64,000 nucleotides of DNA from positions 124,001 to 188,000 of the IMG/VR virus record IMGVR_UViG_3300025030_000038. One strand, 5' to 3'. A program made the translations under genes and the position numbers. This stretch comes from a virus. Position 1 is the first letter of the stretch. Every line of letters starts with the position of its first letter. This document shows, piece after piece, positions 57,290-64,000 of the stretch. Below the pieces are notes generated by a model. The model worked only from the letters and a program-made list of their open reading frames with translations. It made no database searches and was not told where the DNA came from.

Positions 57290-57472
57290 ATGACCACCGT
57301 TGACAATCAGGTAACCCATGTGCCCTGCCCCCACTGCCAATTCTCCATGCCCCTTGTCCCAGTGACCACCCCCGTCATCGCCCCAAATGACCCACATTGG
57401 TGGCACCTCATCCAATTGAGGTGCCACCAATGTGGGAAATCTTCAATGTTTGCCAGAAGGACCCTCCAGTGA
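57290..57472 (+). CDS. small zinc-ribbon protein
   Basis: 60 aa. CPHCQFSMPL and CHQCGKSSMFA give two CxxC pairs 25 residues apart, a classic ribbon. The DNA of its second half contains the perfect 20-bp inverted repeat at 57391-57436. GTGA coupling to the next gene. Confidence 0.6.
   Translation: MTTVDNQVTHVPCPHCQFSMPLVPVTTPVIAPNDPHWWHLIQLRCHQCGKSSMFARRTLQ
57391..57436. repeat. perfect 20-bp inverted repeat inside a zinc-ribbon gene
   Basis: Left arm 57391-57410 (begins CCCACATTGG), loop TCCAAT (57411-57416), right arm 57417-57436, exact complement. No following T run, so not a classic terminator. As RNA it makes a 20-bp hairpin in coding sequence. Confidence 0.8.
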
Positions 57473-57825
57473 CCACCACCCTGCCCACACCCATTCAAGT
57501 GTCTTTGAACGGCCAAAAGGTCTCCGCCATGCTGGTCTCCATGACCGGAGACTACTTCTCAGGCAACCTCCGATTCGTGCTTGACATGGATTGGCCTGTA
57601 GGTGTGCCCATGGAGGACTTCCAGACACGACCCCCACAGAATGCCACGGACTTCAATGGCTTCATGGTCTATGAGATCAGTCCCCCAAGGCATTCCCTGT
57701 CTTTTGAAGCTGGAAACCACCTGTACACATGCTCCATTGAGAACCCCGAGGGACGGACCCTCACGGTGGTCCCCCACTATGCCGCCAACCTCCGGGCACT
57801 CAACAAGATTCAGTCTTGCAAATGA
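57469..57825 (+). CDS. hypothetical beta-rich protein
   Basis: 118 aa from GTG 57469. Long beta-rich protein (VSLNGQKVSAMLVSMTGDYF; SLSFEAGNHLYTCSIENP). No family recognised. Its translation begins 33 nt after the 20-bp hairpin, which could modulate coupling. Confidence 0.55.
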   Translation: MTTTLPTPIQVSLNGQKVSAMLVSMTGDYFSGNLRFVLDMDWPVGVPMEDFQTRPPQNATDFNGFMVYEISPPRHSLSFEAGNHLYTCSIENPEGRTLTVVPHYAANLRALNKIQSCK

Positions 57826-57835
57826 AAGACCCACA

Positions 57836-58021
57836 ATGAGCAACAGCCCACCCATTGACATCCACACCATCAAACAACGCGCCAAGCGGGCCACGAACTG
57901 GACCCCAGAGAAATGCCACCATGAAACCGCACAGGTAGGCTTCTGGGTCGCCTGGGCTGCCATGTTCCTTCTGGGACTCATCACCAGCCCGTTCCGGGCT
58001 ACTACCAAGTCAAAGGATTGA
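57836..58021 (+). CDS. small single-span membrane protein
   Basis: 61 aa. Charged N terminus with KCHHE and one helix near the C terminus (VGFWVAWAAMFLLGLITSP), then a basic tail. Tail-anchored style. Unknown. Confidence 0.55.
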   Translation: MSNSPPIDIHTIKQRAKRATNWTPEKCHHETAQVGFWVAWAAMFLLGLITSPFRATTKSKD

Positions 58022-58023
58022 AC

Positions 58024-59337
58024 ATGGGCAGCTCCAGCTTCACTTGTGCAATCTCAGGCCTCCCCATCCATTGTGGAGACCGAGTCCAATACATGCTCCT
58101 GACTCGCTCCCCCTACTACCAGGGCAAGGAAGCCGGGGGAGCCATGGCTACTATCACGGGAGGGTGGTTCCCCCGTACCTTCCCCCTCCAAGGCACCTAC
58201 AACGACTACGGAGGGGTTGAACACCTTGAGGGCGTTGCCCAACAGGCTGCCTGGAAGGAAATGTTCAACCAGGACCTCATCGAACGGGGCTGGGGCGACA
58301 ACTCCGTCCATGATGTCCCCACCACCAAGGACATGCCCCTCGAAGACCTCATCGATGCCATCCACGGGGGACGCCTCCTCGTGAGTGACAACGTTGACCC
58401 CTACCCCCCCTTGAAGGAACTGCTAGCCAAAGTAACTGGAAAGCCTGTCAAAAAGAACCTCATCCCAAGCTGGGTCCCTACCCGTAAGCGGGTCGAAAAG
58501 GCCCTCAAAGCCCTTGGCTATGAACTCGGTGGGAATGCCATCATGGTCACCAAGATCAACCGGATGACCATCCGGGTTGTCGCCTCCTACATGATGGCAC
58601 CCAAGTTCCAAAACGAGAATGGCCATACATGTACATCACCGGCCGGGGAAGCCAACATCCTGACTACCATCCGTGACCAGCTGGCCAACAAATGGGCAGG
58701 TATGGTTGTGGCCGGTAGAGGGGGGCAGAGACGGGCGGAACTCCACCTATCCATCCTGCCCGATACCGAGTATGGGGACAAGGACGAGCACCGAAACTTC
58801 TACGGACAAGGGGCATCCAAGGGCCGTCACCCCCTCCCAGTCACGGCCATCATGATCCGTGATGATGTTTGGAGAACCCTGGTCAACCTGCCAACAACTG
58901 GCAACTGGGACGGGAAGACCCAAAATATCGAGACCCTGTATGGGCTGGTCAAGACCGAATGGGACAAGGCAATTGCGGGCTTCAAGGGGACTGACCCACT
59001 CTTCTCCCGTGCCTTGTGGCACCTTGGCAATGACCTCCTGTCCCAGTCCTTCAAACGAGTCCCCTTCACGGTAGGCCTGTTCGAGAACTGGAACGCTATG
59101 GTCGAAGCTGCCGCCAAAGGGAACGTCACCCCCCAAGAGGCCAAAGACTTCCTGACCACCGTGGCCCAATATGTCCACGTCATGAACTGGCTAGGCTCAA
59201 TCCGCATTGACCTCAAGCCAGCCGCCTCTGGCCCCCAGTTTGGAGACTTTCAGGCACACCACCAATACCTCAAGGCAATGACCCAACTGGCCTACGTGGA
59301 AGCCCGCAAGCAGGCCACGGAACGAGAGAACTGGTAA
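58024..59337 (+). CDS. large hypothetical protein with treble-clef-like N terminus
   Basis: 437 aa from ATG 58024. Residues 5-22 (SFTCAISGLPIHCGDRVQYM) are a zinc-like ISGLPI pocket that I recall from proteins of jumbo phages of unknown function. The rest is alpha/beta with a helical C terminus (FLTTVAQYVHVMNWLGSI). No catalytic motif seen. Well-conserved-looking and probably important. Confidence 0.7.
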   Translation: MGSSSFTCAISGLPIHCGDRVQYMLLTRSPYYQGKEAGGAMATITGGWFPRTFPLQGTYNDYGGVEHLEGVAQQAAWKEMFNQDLIERGWGDNSVHDVPTTKDMPLEDLIDAIHGGRLLVSDNVDPYPPLKELLAKVTGKPVKKNLIPSWVPTRKRVEKALKALGYELGGNAIMVTKINRMTIRVVASYMMAPKFQNENGHTCTSPAGEANILTTIRDQLANKWAGMVVAGRGGQRRAELHLSILPDTEYGDKDEHRNFYGQGASKGRHPLPVTAIMIRDDVWRTLVNLPTTGNWDGKTQNIETLYGLVKTEWDKAIAGFKGTDPLFSRALWHLGNDLLSQSFKRVPFTVGLFENWNAMVEAAAKGNVTPQEAKDFLTTVAQYVHVMNWLGSIRIDLKPAASGPQFGDFQAHHQYLKAMTQLAYVEARKQATERENW

Positions 59338-59342
59338 ATCCC

Positions 59343-59612
59343 GTGGTAAGTGATGCCATCGAACGCCTTCGCCCAGCTGTGGAAAATCTGAGTGACGTGG
59401 CCAATAGTGCCCAGAAGTCCTACGGCCCCAACCCAGGTCTGGAAAGTCAGGTGGCCGAAGTGGTCCAGGACTTTGAGGCCCTTGCTGCCCAGGTCACCGC
59501 CGGAACCATCATACCCGACTTCAAGGCACCCTTAAGAGCCTTTTTTGCCAAACTCAAGGCAGCTATGCATGCCTACGAGATTCAATACTGGACCACACCA
59601 CCAAAGAAGTGA
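59343..59612 (+). CDS. small helical protein
   Basis: 89 aa, GTG start 5 nt after the previous gene. Helical with Leu/Val heptads (QVAEVVQDFEALAAQVTAG). Unknown; may pair with the 437-aa protein. Confidence 0.55.
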   Translation: MVSDAIERLRPAVENLSDVANSAQKSYGPNPGLESQVAEVVQDFEALAAQVTAGTIIPDFKAPLRAFFAKLKAAMHAYEIQYWTTPPKK

Positions 59613-59618
59613 TTGACC

Positions 59619-59921
59619 ATGACCCCTGTTGGCCCCAATAATGACCTCACCGAAGCAATCGCCGACTTTGAGAAGATTACAGGGATCCCCGTAGCCGTTA
59701 GCTATGCCCCCGACGGAGTCCTGATGGCATCCGCTTACCCCAACAAGTCCCAAGAGCCCATCTCTCCACGAGTGTCTGACAGCACCCTCCTAGCCATCTG
59801 GATCTATGCCTTCTTGCTAGGTTGGAACTACCACCTGAAGACTGAATACCTCTCCAACCATTGCTGCCCAAGGTGTGGCTATGACACCAAGAACGGCTCA
59901 TGCTGTAGCGGGTGCCGGTAA
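59619..59921 (+). CDS. hypothetical protein with C-terminal zinc ribbon
   Basis: 100 aa. Begins alpha/beta (NDLTEAIADFEKITGIPVAV), has a short hydrophobic helix (LLAIWIYAFLLGWNYHL) and ends with HCCPRCGYDTKNGSCCSGC. Unknown. Confidence 0.55.
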   Translation: MTPVGPNNDLTEAIADFEKITGIPVAVSYAPDGVLMASAYPNKSQEPISPRVSDSTLLAIWIYAFLLGWNYHLKTEYLSNHCCPRCGYDTKNGSCCSGCR

Positions 59922-59923
59922 CC

Positions 59924-60013
59924 ATGAAGAGCTACTACTTGGTCTGGCTCTCTACGGCCATCTTCGGGTGGGACACATGCGAGATATGGAGGGCCCTGTG
60001 TCCCCCAAGGTAA
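59924..60013 (+). CDS. 29-aa hydrophobic peptide
   Basis: ATG 59924, 2 nt after the previous stop. Reads MKSYYLVWLSTAIFGWDTCE, a short membrane-like helix. It overlaps the following gene in another frame. Plausible but unproven. Confidence 0.3.
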   Translation: MKSYYLVWLSTAIFGWDTCEIWRALCPPR

Positions 60014-60282
60014 CCCATCGATACACCTCAATAAACAAGCAAACTGGGGCCCAAACCACACTCTTTGAAGGGGTCCTTGAACGGGAATATGACAAGGCCA
60101 AGGGGCATAGCCACATCACATGCCCGTTTGGCTATGCCAATCAGGTCCACCATTACCTGGATGGCACCGAGATCGTCTTCCAATGGTATGTGGTGGATAC
60201 TCAAGGGCAAATGATTGAATGTGAGGGACCCAACTGGGAGAAGCTTCAGAATAACTGCTTTGGAAGGACCGAAAGCAAATGA
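59977..60282 (+). CDS. hypothetical protein
   Basis: 101 aa (ATG 59977; ATG 59986 possible). Beta-rich (TIGAQ-like KQTGAQTTLFEG; GTEIVFQWYVVDTQGQMIE). ATGA coupling to the next gene. Not recognised. Confidence 0.55.
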   Translation: MRDMEGPVSPKVTHRYTSINKQTGAQTTLFEGVLEREYDKAKGHSHITCPFGYANQVHHYLDGTEIVFQWYVVDTQGQMIECEGPNWEKLQNNCFGRTESK

Positions 60283-60464
60283 GAGTCCCCGACCCACACC
60301 TGGACGAACTGAACCACCGCATCACCCTGATGCAAGGGGCACTCACGCAGATTGCCTCGCTGGGGTGTAAATACAAGGGAACAGGCTGCGTTTATGGACA
60401 CCCAAATCCCTGTACCCCATGCCTCGCCCTCGAAGCGGCATCCATGAAAGATGAGCATGACTGA
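60279..60464 (+). CDS. small Cys-containing helical protein
   Basis: 61 aa, ATGA-coupled. Helix (LDELNHRITLMQGALTQIAS) and C-terminal CKYKGTGCVYGHPNPCTPC, a compact metal or disulphide cluster. Unknown. Confidence 0.55.
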   Translation: MRVPDPHLDELNHRITLMQGALTQIASLGCKYKGTGCVYGHPNPCTPCLALEAASMKDEHD

Positions 60465-61200
60465 CACCCAGATCGATGGCAACCACTCCTGTGGCCGCTG
60501 CAAAGCCGCCAACCTGTCCTCTTGGACCACCATCTACACCGGGGATACCAAAAGTGAGAACCCCAAGGTCCAGGAAGTCATCTGCAATGCATGCCGGAAC
60601 GATGACACCCTCCGTGAATGGGACCAGGACCATCGCCTCCACTCCCATGCCACCCTGGAAGCAGCCCTCAAGACCTACAGGTGGCGCAACGACCCCCCTA
60701 ACAAGTTCGTGGACCTTCGCTGGACCGCCATCAACGAAGCGTCCAACCGTGTTCACGATTACGTCAAAGCCAACTTTGAGCCCTCCGTCTGGTTCGGCCA
60801 CGGTGGACACCCATTCACCAAGACTGAGGACAAATGGGGAAGCCCCACCTGTGGGTTCGGAACGGCCGTGTGTGAGCCGATGGCCAAGGTCATCCGAGCC
60901 TCCAAGGCATCCTGGATGGTCTCTAAGGAAACCGACAGGGCCTCGCGTCTCTTTTCAGTTCTGCCTCGACTACACGACTACACCCTCAAGACTTGGTGTA
61001 CCGCTGGACGGTGCCTGATCGAACTCGAAAACCCCAAGGCTCGCATCACCCTCATCACAGCCGAAAATGAAGACGCCATGCGGATGGGCATCCAGGGAAT
61101 TGATGCTACCGAAATGCAAGCCATCGGCCTGCTTGATTGGGCTGAAAAGGCATGGACCGAAGGGGCAATCACCCTGGTCGATAAGGTGCCAACCCCATGA
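60451..61200 (+). CDS. zinc-knuckle hypothetical protein
   Basis: 249 aa, start overlapping the previous gene by 14 nt; ATG 60457 is also possible. N-terminal CGRCKAANLS and CNACRND pair form a zinc site. The rest is alpha/beta (WTAINEASNRVHDYVKANF; EMQAIGLLDWAEKAWTEGA). ATGA coupling downstream. Unknown. Confidence 0.65.
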   Translation: MSMTDTQIDGNHSCGRCKAANLSSWTTIYTGDTKSENPKVQEVICNACRNDDTLREWDQDHRLHSHATLEAALKTYRWRNDPPNKFVDLRWTAINEASNRVHDYVKANFEPSVWFGHGGHPFTKTEDKWGSPTCGFGTAVCEPMAKVIRASKASWMVSKETDRASRLFSVLPRLHDYTLKTWCTAGRCLIELENPKARITLITAENEDAMRMGIQGIDATEMQAIGLLDWAEKAWTEGAITLVDKVPTP

Positions 61201-61415
61201 CATCCCCACTCCAGGTCTACAAGACCACTACCACCGAACACAGGGTGGTCCTTCCCAACGATGGCGTCGTTGTTTGGACCCGCATTGAGTCCACCACCGG
61301 GAAAACCACCTACAAACTCTCTGTCATAGACGACACAAACAACACCTGTGCTAGCACCTTCCTCGATGAGGAACAGAGAAAAGCCCTGGTTGCTCTGCTC
61401 ATGGGAAACCAATGA
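61197..61415 (+). CDS. small beta-rich protein
   Basis: 72 aa, ATGA-coupled at both ends. Reads YKTTTTEHRVVLPNDGVVVW and TYKLSVIDDTNNT, a compact sheet, then a short helix. Unknown. Confidence 0.55.
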   Translation: MTSPLQVYKTTTTEHRVVLPNDGVVVWTRIESTTGKTTYKLSVIDDTNNTCASTFLDEEQRKALVALLMGNQ

Positions 61416-61576
61416 GCAACTCAACTCGAAGATTGCTACTGGCAGGAGTATGGGGGCTTATTGCACTAAGCACCATCCTCGTCCATGACCTGGGGTGGTG
61501 GGGTGCCCTTGCTTGCCTCCAAACATTCCTCGGGGGGATCTACGTGGAACGCGCCATACCAGGAGAAACTAATTGA
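61412..61576 (+). CDS. 54-aa membrane protein
   Basis: ATGA-coupled. Two hydrophobic stretches (LLLAGVWGLIALSTILV; WWGALACLQTFLGGIYV) with basic N terminus (SNSTRR). Too short for many gene finders. Good codon use and TTGA coupling to the next gene support it. Confidence 0.55.
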   Translation: MSNSTRRLLLAGVWGLIALSTILVHDLGWWGALACLQTFLGGIYVERAIPGETN

Positions 61577-62028
61577 CCCCCACCAACTTGGCCACCTGTG
61601 GCGAACGCAACAAAGATGGGCTAATGTGTACCCTTTCCCCACACCATCGAGATAACCACGCCTGCAACACCCGCGTGACCTGGAAGCCCAAAAAGACACC
61701 ACGACCCCGTAAGCCCAGAGGTGCCAGCAAGCTCATGACCCTCAAAGCACCCAAGACCCCCGACTACAAATTCGACTTCGACTGGACCCCCTGTGGCTGT
61801 GGTTGCAAGGGGCTGCGCCCAATAGTCCTGACCGGAGGAGGGCAGAGAAACACCCTGGGGGTATGGCTCTATGGGGCCGGACGGCTGTTCCTCATGTACA
61901 CCCATGACAACCCACGTACCGATATCCCCTGTGTCTCCAACTTCTTCAATCTAAGTGAAGCGGAAGACCTACTCCGTAGCCAGCTGGAACACCACCTGTC
62001 CAAAACACTACCAGCTGGAACTAAATGA
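61573..62028 (+). CDS. zinc-site hypothetical protein
   Basis: 151 aa, TTG start in TTGA overlap. CGERNKDGLMCTL..HHRDNH is a zinc pattern; a basic Pro-rich linker (KPKKTPRPRKPRGAS) follows; CGCGCKG in the middle. C-terminal helix. Possibly nucleic-acid binding. Confidence 0.6.
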   Translation: MTPTNLATCGERNKDGLMCTLSPHHRDNHACNTRVTWKPKKTPRPRKPRGASKLMTLKAPKTPDYKFDFDWTPCGCGCKGLRPIVLTGGGQRNTLGVWLYGAGRLFLMYTHDNPRTDIPCVSNFFNLSEAEDLLRSQLEHHLSKTLPAGTK

Positions 62029-62029
62029 T

Positions 62030-62296
62030 ATGGACGACCCCACAGACCCCCTCAAAACCTACCGGAACCTCCAATGCCAACTATGGGACATCCGGGCCAA
62101 AGAAGCCTCCCTCGATGACCCATCCTTCCATGGCACAAGAACCACCACCGCCCGTCAGGCTGACATGGAACTGGAAGACGACATCCTTGACCAGATGGAT
62201 GCAGCTTGGGACGCCCTCACCAAAGACCAACGACAGATCCTCAACTCCCAAGGCCCCCAATGTTGGCCAGACATCCCAAGACCCCCAGAGCAATGA
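62030..62296 (+). CDS. acidic helical protein
   Basis: 88 aa. Acidic (MDDPTDP; DMELEDDILDQMDAAWDAL), mainly helical. Ends in an ATGA overlap with a short frame that probably belongs to the next gene. Unknown. Confidence 0.55.
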   Translation: MDDPTDPLKTYRNLQCQLWDIRAKEASLDDPSFHGTRTTTARQADMELEDDILDQMDAAWDALTKDQRQILNSQGPQCWPDIPRPPEQ

Positions 62297-62318
62297 CCCC
62301 ACCCAACTACCGCCAACC

Positions 62319-62525
62319 ATGGGTCCCACCACCCCCCAAACACCCAATGACCAGGGCCGCTCAAACGTGTGGAACGAAGACTGGCCCTCCTACATAGGCT
62401 TTGGCATCCTCCTCGCCATCATCTTTGGCTCGGGTGTGTGGGCACTCCTCATCTGCACTACACGCCAAGTCTGCGATGAATGGGTATCCCTAAGACCGAC
62501 AACCCCAAGTACTTGGACCCATTAA
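62319..62525 (+). CDS. single-span membrane protein; true start may be 62293
   Basis: 68 aa from ATG 62319. Helix YIGFGILLAIIFGSGVWALL after WNEDWP. ATG 62293 in ATGA overlap closes in another frame, and adding one C to the six-C run at about 62331 would join MTPPNYRQPWVPPPP to this frame. Same architecture as the protein at 62949 (NPWEFIFLTLAAIALG), a probable paralogue. Confidence 0.5.
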   Translation: MGPTTPQTPNDQGRSNVWNEDWPSYIGFGILLAIIFGSGVWALLICTTRQVCDEWVSLRPTTPSTWTH

Positions 62526-62948
62526 TAGAACACCTTGGTGACTAAGTCCCCTTAACCTATCAGGTAACAGGACTGGTCCAAAATGGACCACCCACTAGCC
62601 GTTGGGAAACCCCTCTGGGACCCCACAAGTTATTGAAACTCAAATACATTCAAACGATTCCAATTGGGACAAATCGTTTCAAGCGATTCGCTCGAAACGA
62701 ATCGCTTGAAACGATTTCAAAACTCAGGGTTGCCACAAACCCACAATATAGGACCCCTCCCATAAGGACCCACAATCCCAAAAACCCCACCCCCAACCAC
62801 CCCGTCATGCTCCACGGGGCCAAAACCACACCCGAATAGAGACCACCTACTATAGCCCACTACGAAATCATTGGACAATTTGCCGAGAATCCAGAAGGTG
62901 TCGGTTTTGGGGGGGTCTGGAACAACTACAGGAGGGGTAACTAAACCC
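62526..62948. other. 423-bp intergenic region, no convincing gene
   Basis: Richer in A/T than its surroundings. Holds hairpin GGTCCA-aaa-TGGACC (62575-62589), the sequence TATTGAAACTCAAAT (62631), and the perfect 20-bp inverted repeat (62671-62717). The only frame here is interrupted by the repeat and is not protein-like. Candidate regulatory, replication or recombination region; no iterons or DnaA-type boxes noticed. Confidence 0.5.
62671..62717. repeat. perfect 20-bp inverted repeat in intergenic DNA
   Basis: Left arm 62671-62690, loop CTCGAAA (62691-62697), right arm 62698-62717. The arms contain repeated CGTTTC/GAAACG and GCGATTCG motifs. No T run after it. Could be an operator, a transcription terminator of unusual type, or an initiation or recombination site. 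Confidence 0.8.
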
Positions 62949-63188
62949 ATGACTGAGACACACCCAAATGACCCTTGGGACAACCCCTGGGAGTTCATCT
63001 TCCTGACCCTGGCTGCCATCGCCCTGGGTGCCATGATCACCGTAGCTGTCCTGGCACCCACACCCCCACGTAAGGCCACCCTCAAGGCACCTACAGCTTG
63101 GCAGACCCTCCCAGAAGACCGCCACCTGGACCCAAATGACCCTACCTTTGACGGGGACTGCGGTGCTCCCATCCTGGTGAGCCCATGA
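62949..63188 (+). CDS. single-span membrane protein
   Basis: 79 aa from ATG 62949, preceded by GGAGGGGTAACTAAACCC. Acidic N terminus with DPWDNPWEF, one helix (FIFLTLAAIALGAMITVAVLA), then cytosolic or periplasmic tail. Paralogue-like to the gene at 62319. ATGA overlap with next. Confidence 0.6.
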   Translation: MTETHPNDPWDNPWEFIFLTLAAIALGAMITVAVLAPTPPRKATLKAPTAWQTLPEDRHLDPNDPTFDGDCGAPILVSP

Positions 63189-63388
63189 TTGTACTACGTG
63201 AAGGAACAAGACCCCAAGATGCAATCTGCCACGGTACCTGCCAGTACTGTTTGACCTTGGTCGAGTTCCAGGTGTGGGAATCGTCCCATACCCTTGGAGA
63301 GTGTGCGGCAGGCCCAAGTGAGTATCTGGTCCAATGCCCTACTTGTAAAGAGATCATCATCGGAACCCTAGGAAGAGCAAGTAGGTAA
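63185..63388 (+). CDS. small zinc-ribbon protein
   Basis: 67 aa. CQYCLTLVEFQVWE and VQCPTCKEIIIGTLG form a four-Cys ribbon, a common phage and plasmid mini-protein. ATGA-coupled. Unknown. Confidence 0.65.
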   Translation: MIVLREGTRPQDAICHGTCQYCLTLVEFQVWESSHTLGECAAGPSEYLVQCPTCKEIIIGTLGRASR

Positions 63389-63694
63389 ATGACCCTCGTC
63401 TCATGCGCCCGCTGTGGAACCCAACAGATTCGGCCTCACATGAAGGCAGCTTCCCCAATTACCCATCCGGGTCAGTTCATTTGCATGGATCACATTCCCT
63501 GTGAAGACCGGGCACTAGAACAGGGCAAACAAGACCCCTCTTGCCAGATTAACCCCGTCCTGTCCTGCGTGTGCCCCCTAGGAACCAAGTCCTGTGGGCT
63601 CATCCATGGAGCCACAACGGGGTGGGACATCAGGGTCCCTTCGAGGGATGGGGAGGACCCTACCGACGCCGGAGAGCGAGGGTCGGGTCGGTAG
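63389..63694 (+). CDS. Cys-rich small protein
   Basis: 101 aa, directly abutting the previous stop. CARCGTQQIRPHMK, CEDRALEQGKQDPSC and CVCPLGTKSC indicate one or more metal sites. Low-complexity charged C terminus. Unknown. Confidence 0.5.
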   Translation: MTLVSCARCGTQQIRPHMKAASPITHPGQFICMDHIPCEDRALEQGKQDPSCQINPVLSCVCPLGTKSCGLIHGATTGWDIRVPSRDGEDPTDAGERGSGR

Positions 63695-63868
63695 GAGTCA
63701 AATAGTTAAAGCCCCAATGATTTTGGACCCAAAAATATTGAAACTGAAATCCCGGCCAATACTTTGGCCCTCAACTCAACCTGACTTGGGCTCTCCGGCC
63801 AGAGTCAGTCCCGAACTCCACAGTCTCCAGCCAGTCCCTTACCAAACATCACAAACAAAGGAACCACA
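63695..63868. other. 174-bp leader region, possible sigma-70-like promoter
   Basis: No gene. TTGAAA (63738-63743), 16 nt, TACTTT (63760-63765) is a moderate sigma-70-like pair. The TATTGAAACT-AAAT string repeats the one at 62631 with one mismatch. An A-rich stretch with AAAGGAAC precedes the next ATG. Confidence 0.4.
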
Positions 63869-64000
63869 ATGAGTTATGAGAAGCTGACATTGGATGAAGT
63901 GGAGATACTGCTCAAGGATTCCCGGGTTTCGGGATTGGCCCTCCAGCAATTAGGGAGGGAGCGATTTGGGGCTACGGCTTCTCAGGTGAGTGTATCCCGA
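63869..64000 (+). CDS. hypothetical protein, cut by the window edge
   Basis: At least 44 aa. Starts with RBS AAAGGAAC. MSYEKLTLDEVEILLKDSRV, then LALQQLGRERFGATASQVSV, resembles a helix-turn-helix of the sigma-region-4 or response-regulator type (A-L-x-x-L-G-x-E-x-F-G). It may be a DNA-binding regulator; incomplete. Confidence 0.5.
   Translation, partial: MSYEKLTLDEVEILLKDSRVSGLALQQLGRERFGATASQVSVSR

Noticed and set aside
62633-62839. 68-codon frame across the intergenic palindrome
   Set aside because: TTG start without RBS and its text is dominated by the inverted repeat.
1-64000. CRISPR arrays, insertion sequences, attachment sites
   Set aside because: No regularly spaced repeats, transposase motifs or integrase genes were seen.

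Overview
The window looks like an internal accessory segment of a very large tailed-phage (jumbo phage) genome. Almost every gene lies on the plus strand. Most are tiny, start within ATGA, GTGA or TGATG overlaps with the previous stop codon, and have no recognisable cellular homologue. The recognisable ones are typical of large phages: an Rnl2-type RNA ligase, an ATP-dependent DNA ligase, a DEDDh exonuclease, a sigma-like factor, a MazG-like domain, HNH and HAD enzymes, R2K-type ATP-grasp proteins, NAD-metabolism genes and a class-I release factor. No capsid, tail, terminase or replicative polymerase gene was recognised. The host cannot be named, but it is probably a flagellated bacterium, because the recurring promoter is of the flagellar sigma-28 type.

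Layout: (1) 1-14.4 kb: small proteins, two ATP-grasp proteins, a SLOG-type nucleotide-binding protein, zinc proteins and the first two giant modular proteins (1253 and 1184 aa). (2) 14.4-26.9 kb: RNA ligase, a 697-aa unknown, a HAD phosphatase, a CinA-like/nucleotidyltransferase fusion, an EF-Ts-like UBA protein and a SWIM-DNA ligase. (3) 26.9-38.5 kb: many small genes, an exonuclease, the sigma-like factor with its own sigma-70 promoter, and a multi-zinc HNH protein. (4) 38.5-46.9 kb: a truncated nicotinate phosphoribosyltransferase, a minus-strand metalloprotease, and a release factor with an RF2-type +1 frameshift site. (5) 46.9-47.9 kb: about 1 kb without genes but with its own promoter and many RNA helices, ending in a tRNA-like element. 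(6) 48-64 kb: further small proteins, the third giant protein (1180 aa, with a P-loop), a truncated AAA+ piece, two perfect 20-bp inverted repeats, and an AT-richer intergenic region near 62.5-62.9 kb.

Three patterns tie the window together. Eight intergenic sites carry an almost perfect sigma-28 (FliA/SigD) promoter, TAAA-N15-GCCGATA, seven ahead of short coding transcripts and one ahead of the noncoding RNA. A roughly 65-90 residue module beginning D-T-x-E-S-L-A recurs in the three giant proteins and in two small ones, and the giants share a conserved C-terminal domain. A second small family, a short N-terminal domain with a coiled coil, recurs in four proteins, three of which also carry SH3/KOW-like or FHA-like parts.

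Caution: at least seven places show a one-base frame jump, mostly at short C or G runs and in both directions. These may be homopolymer errors in the assembly. Functions of most small proteins are unknown and are described only by visible sequence traits.
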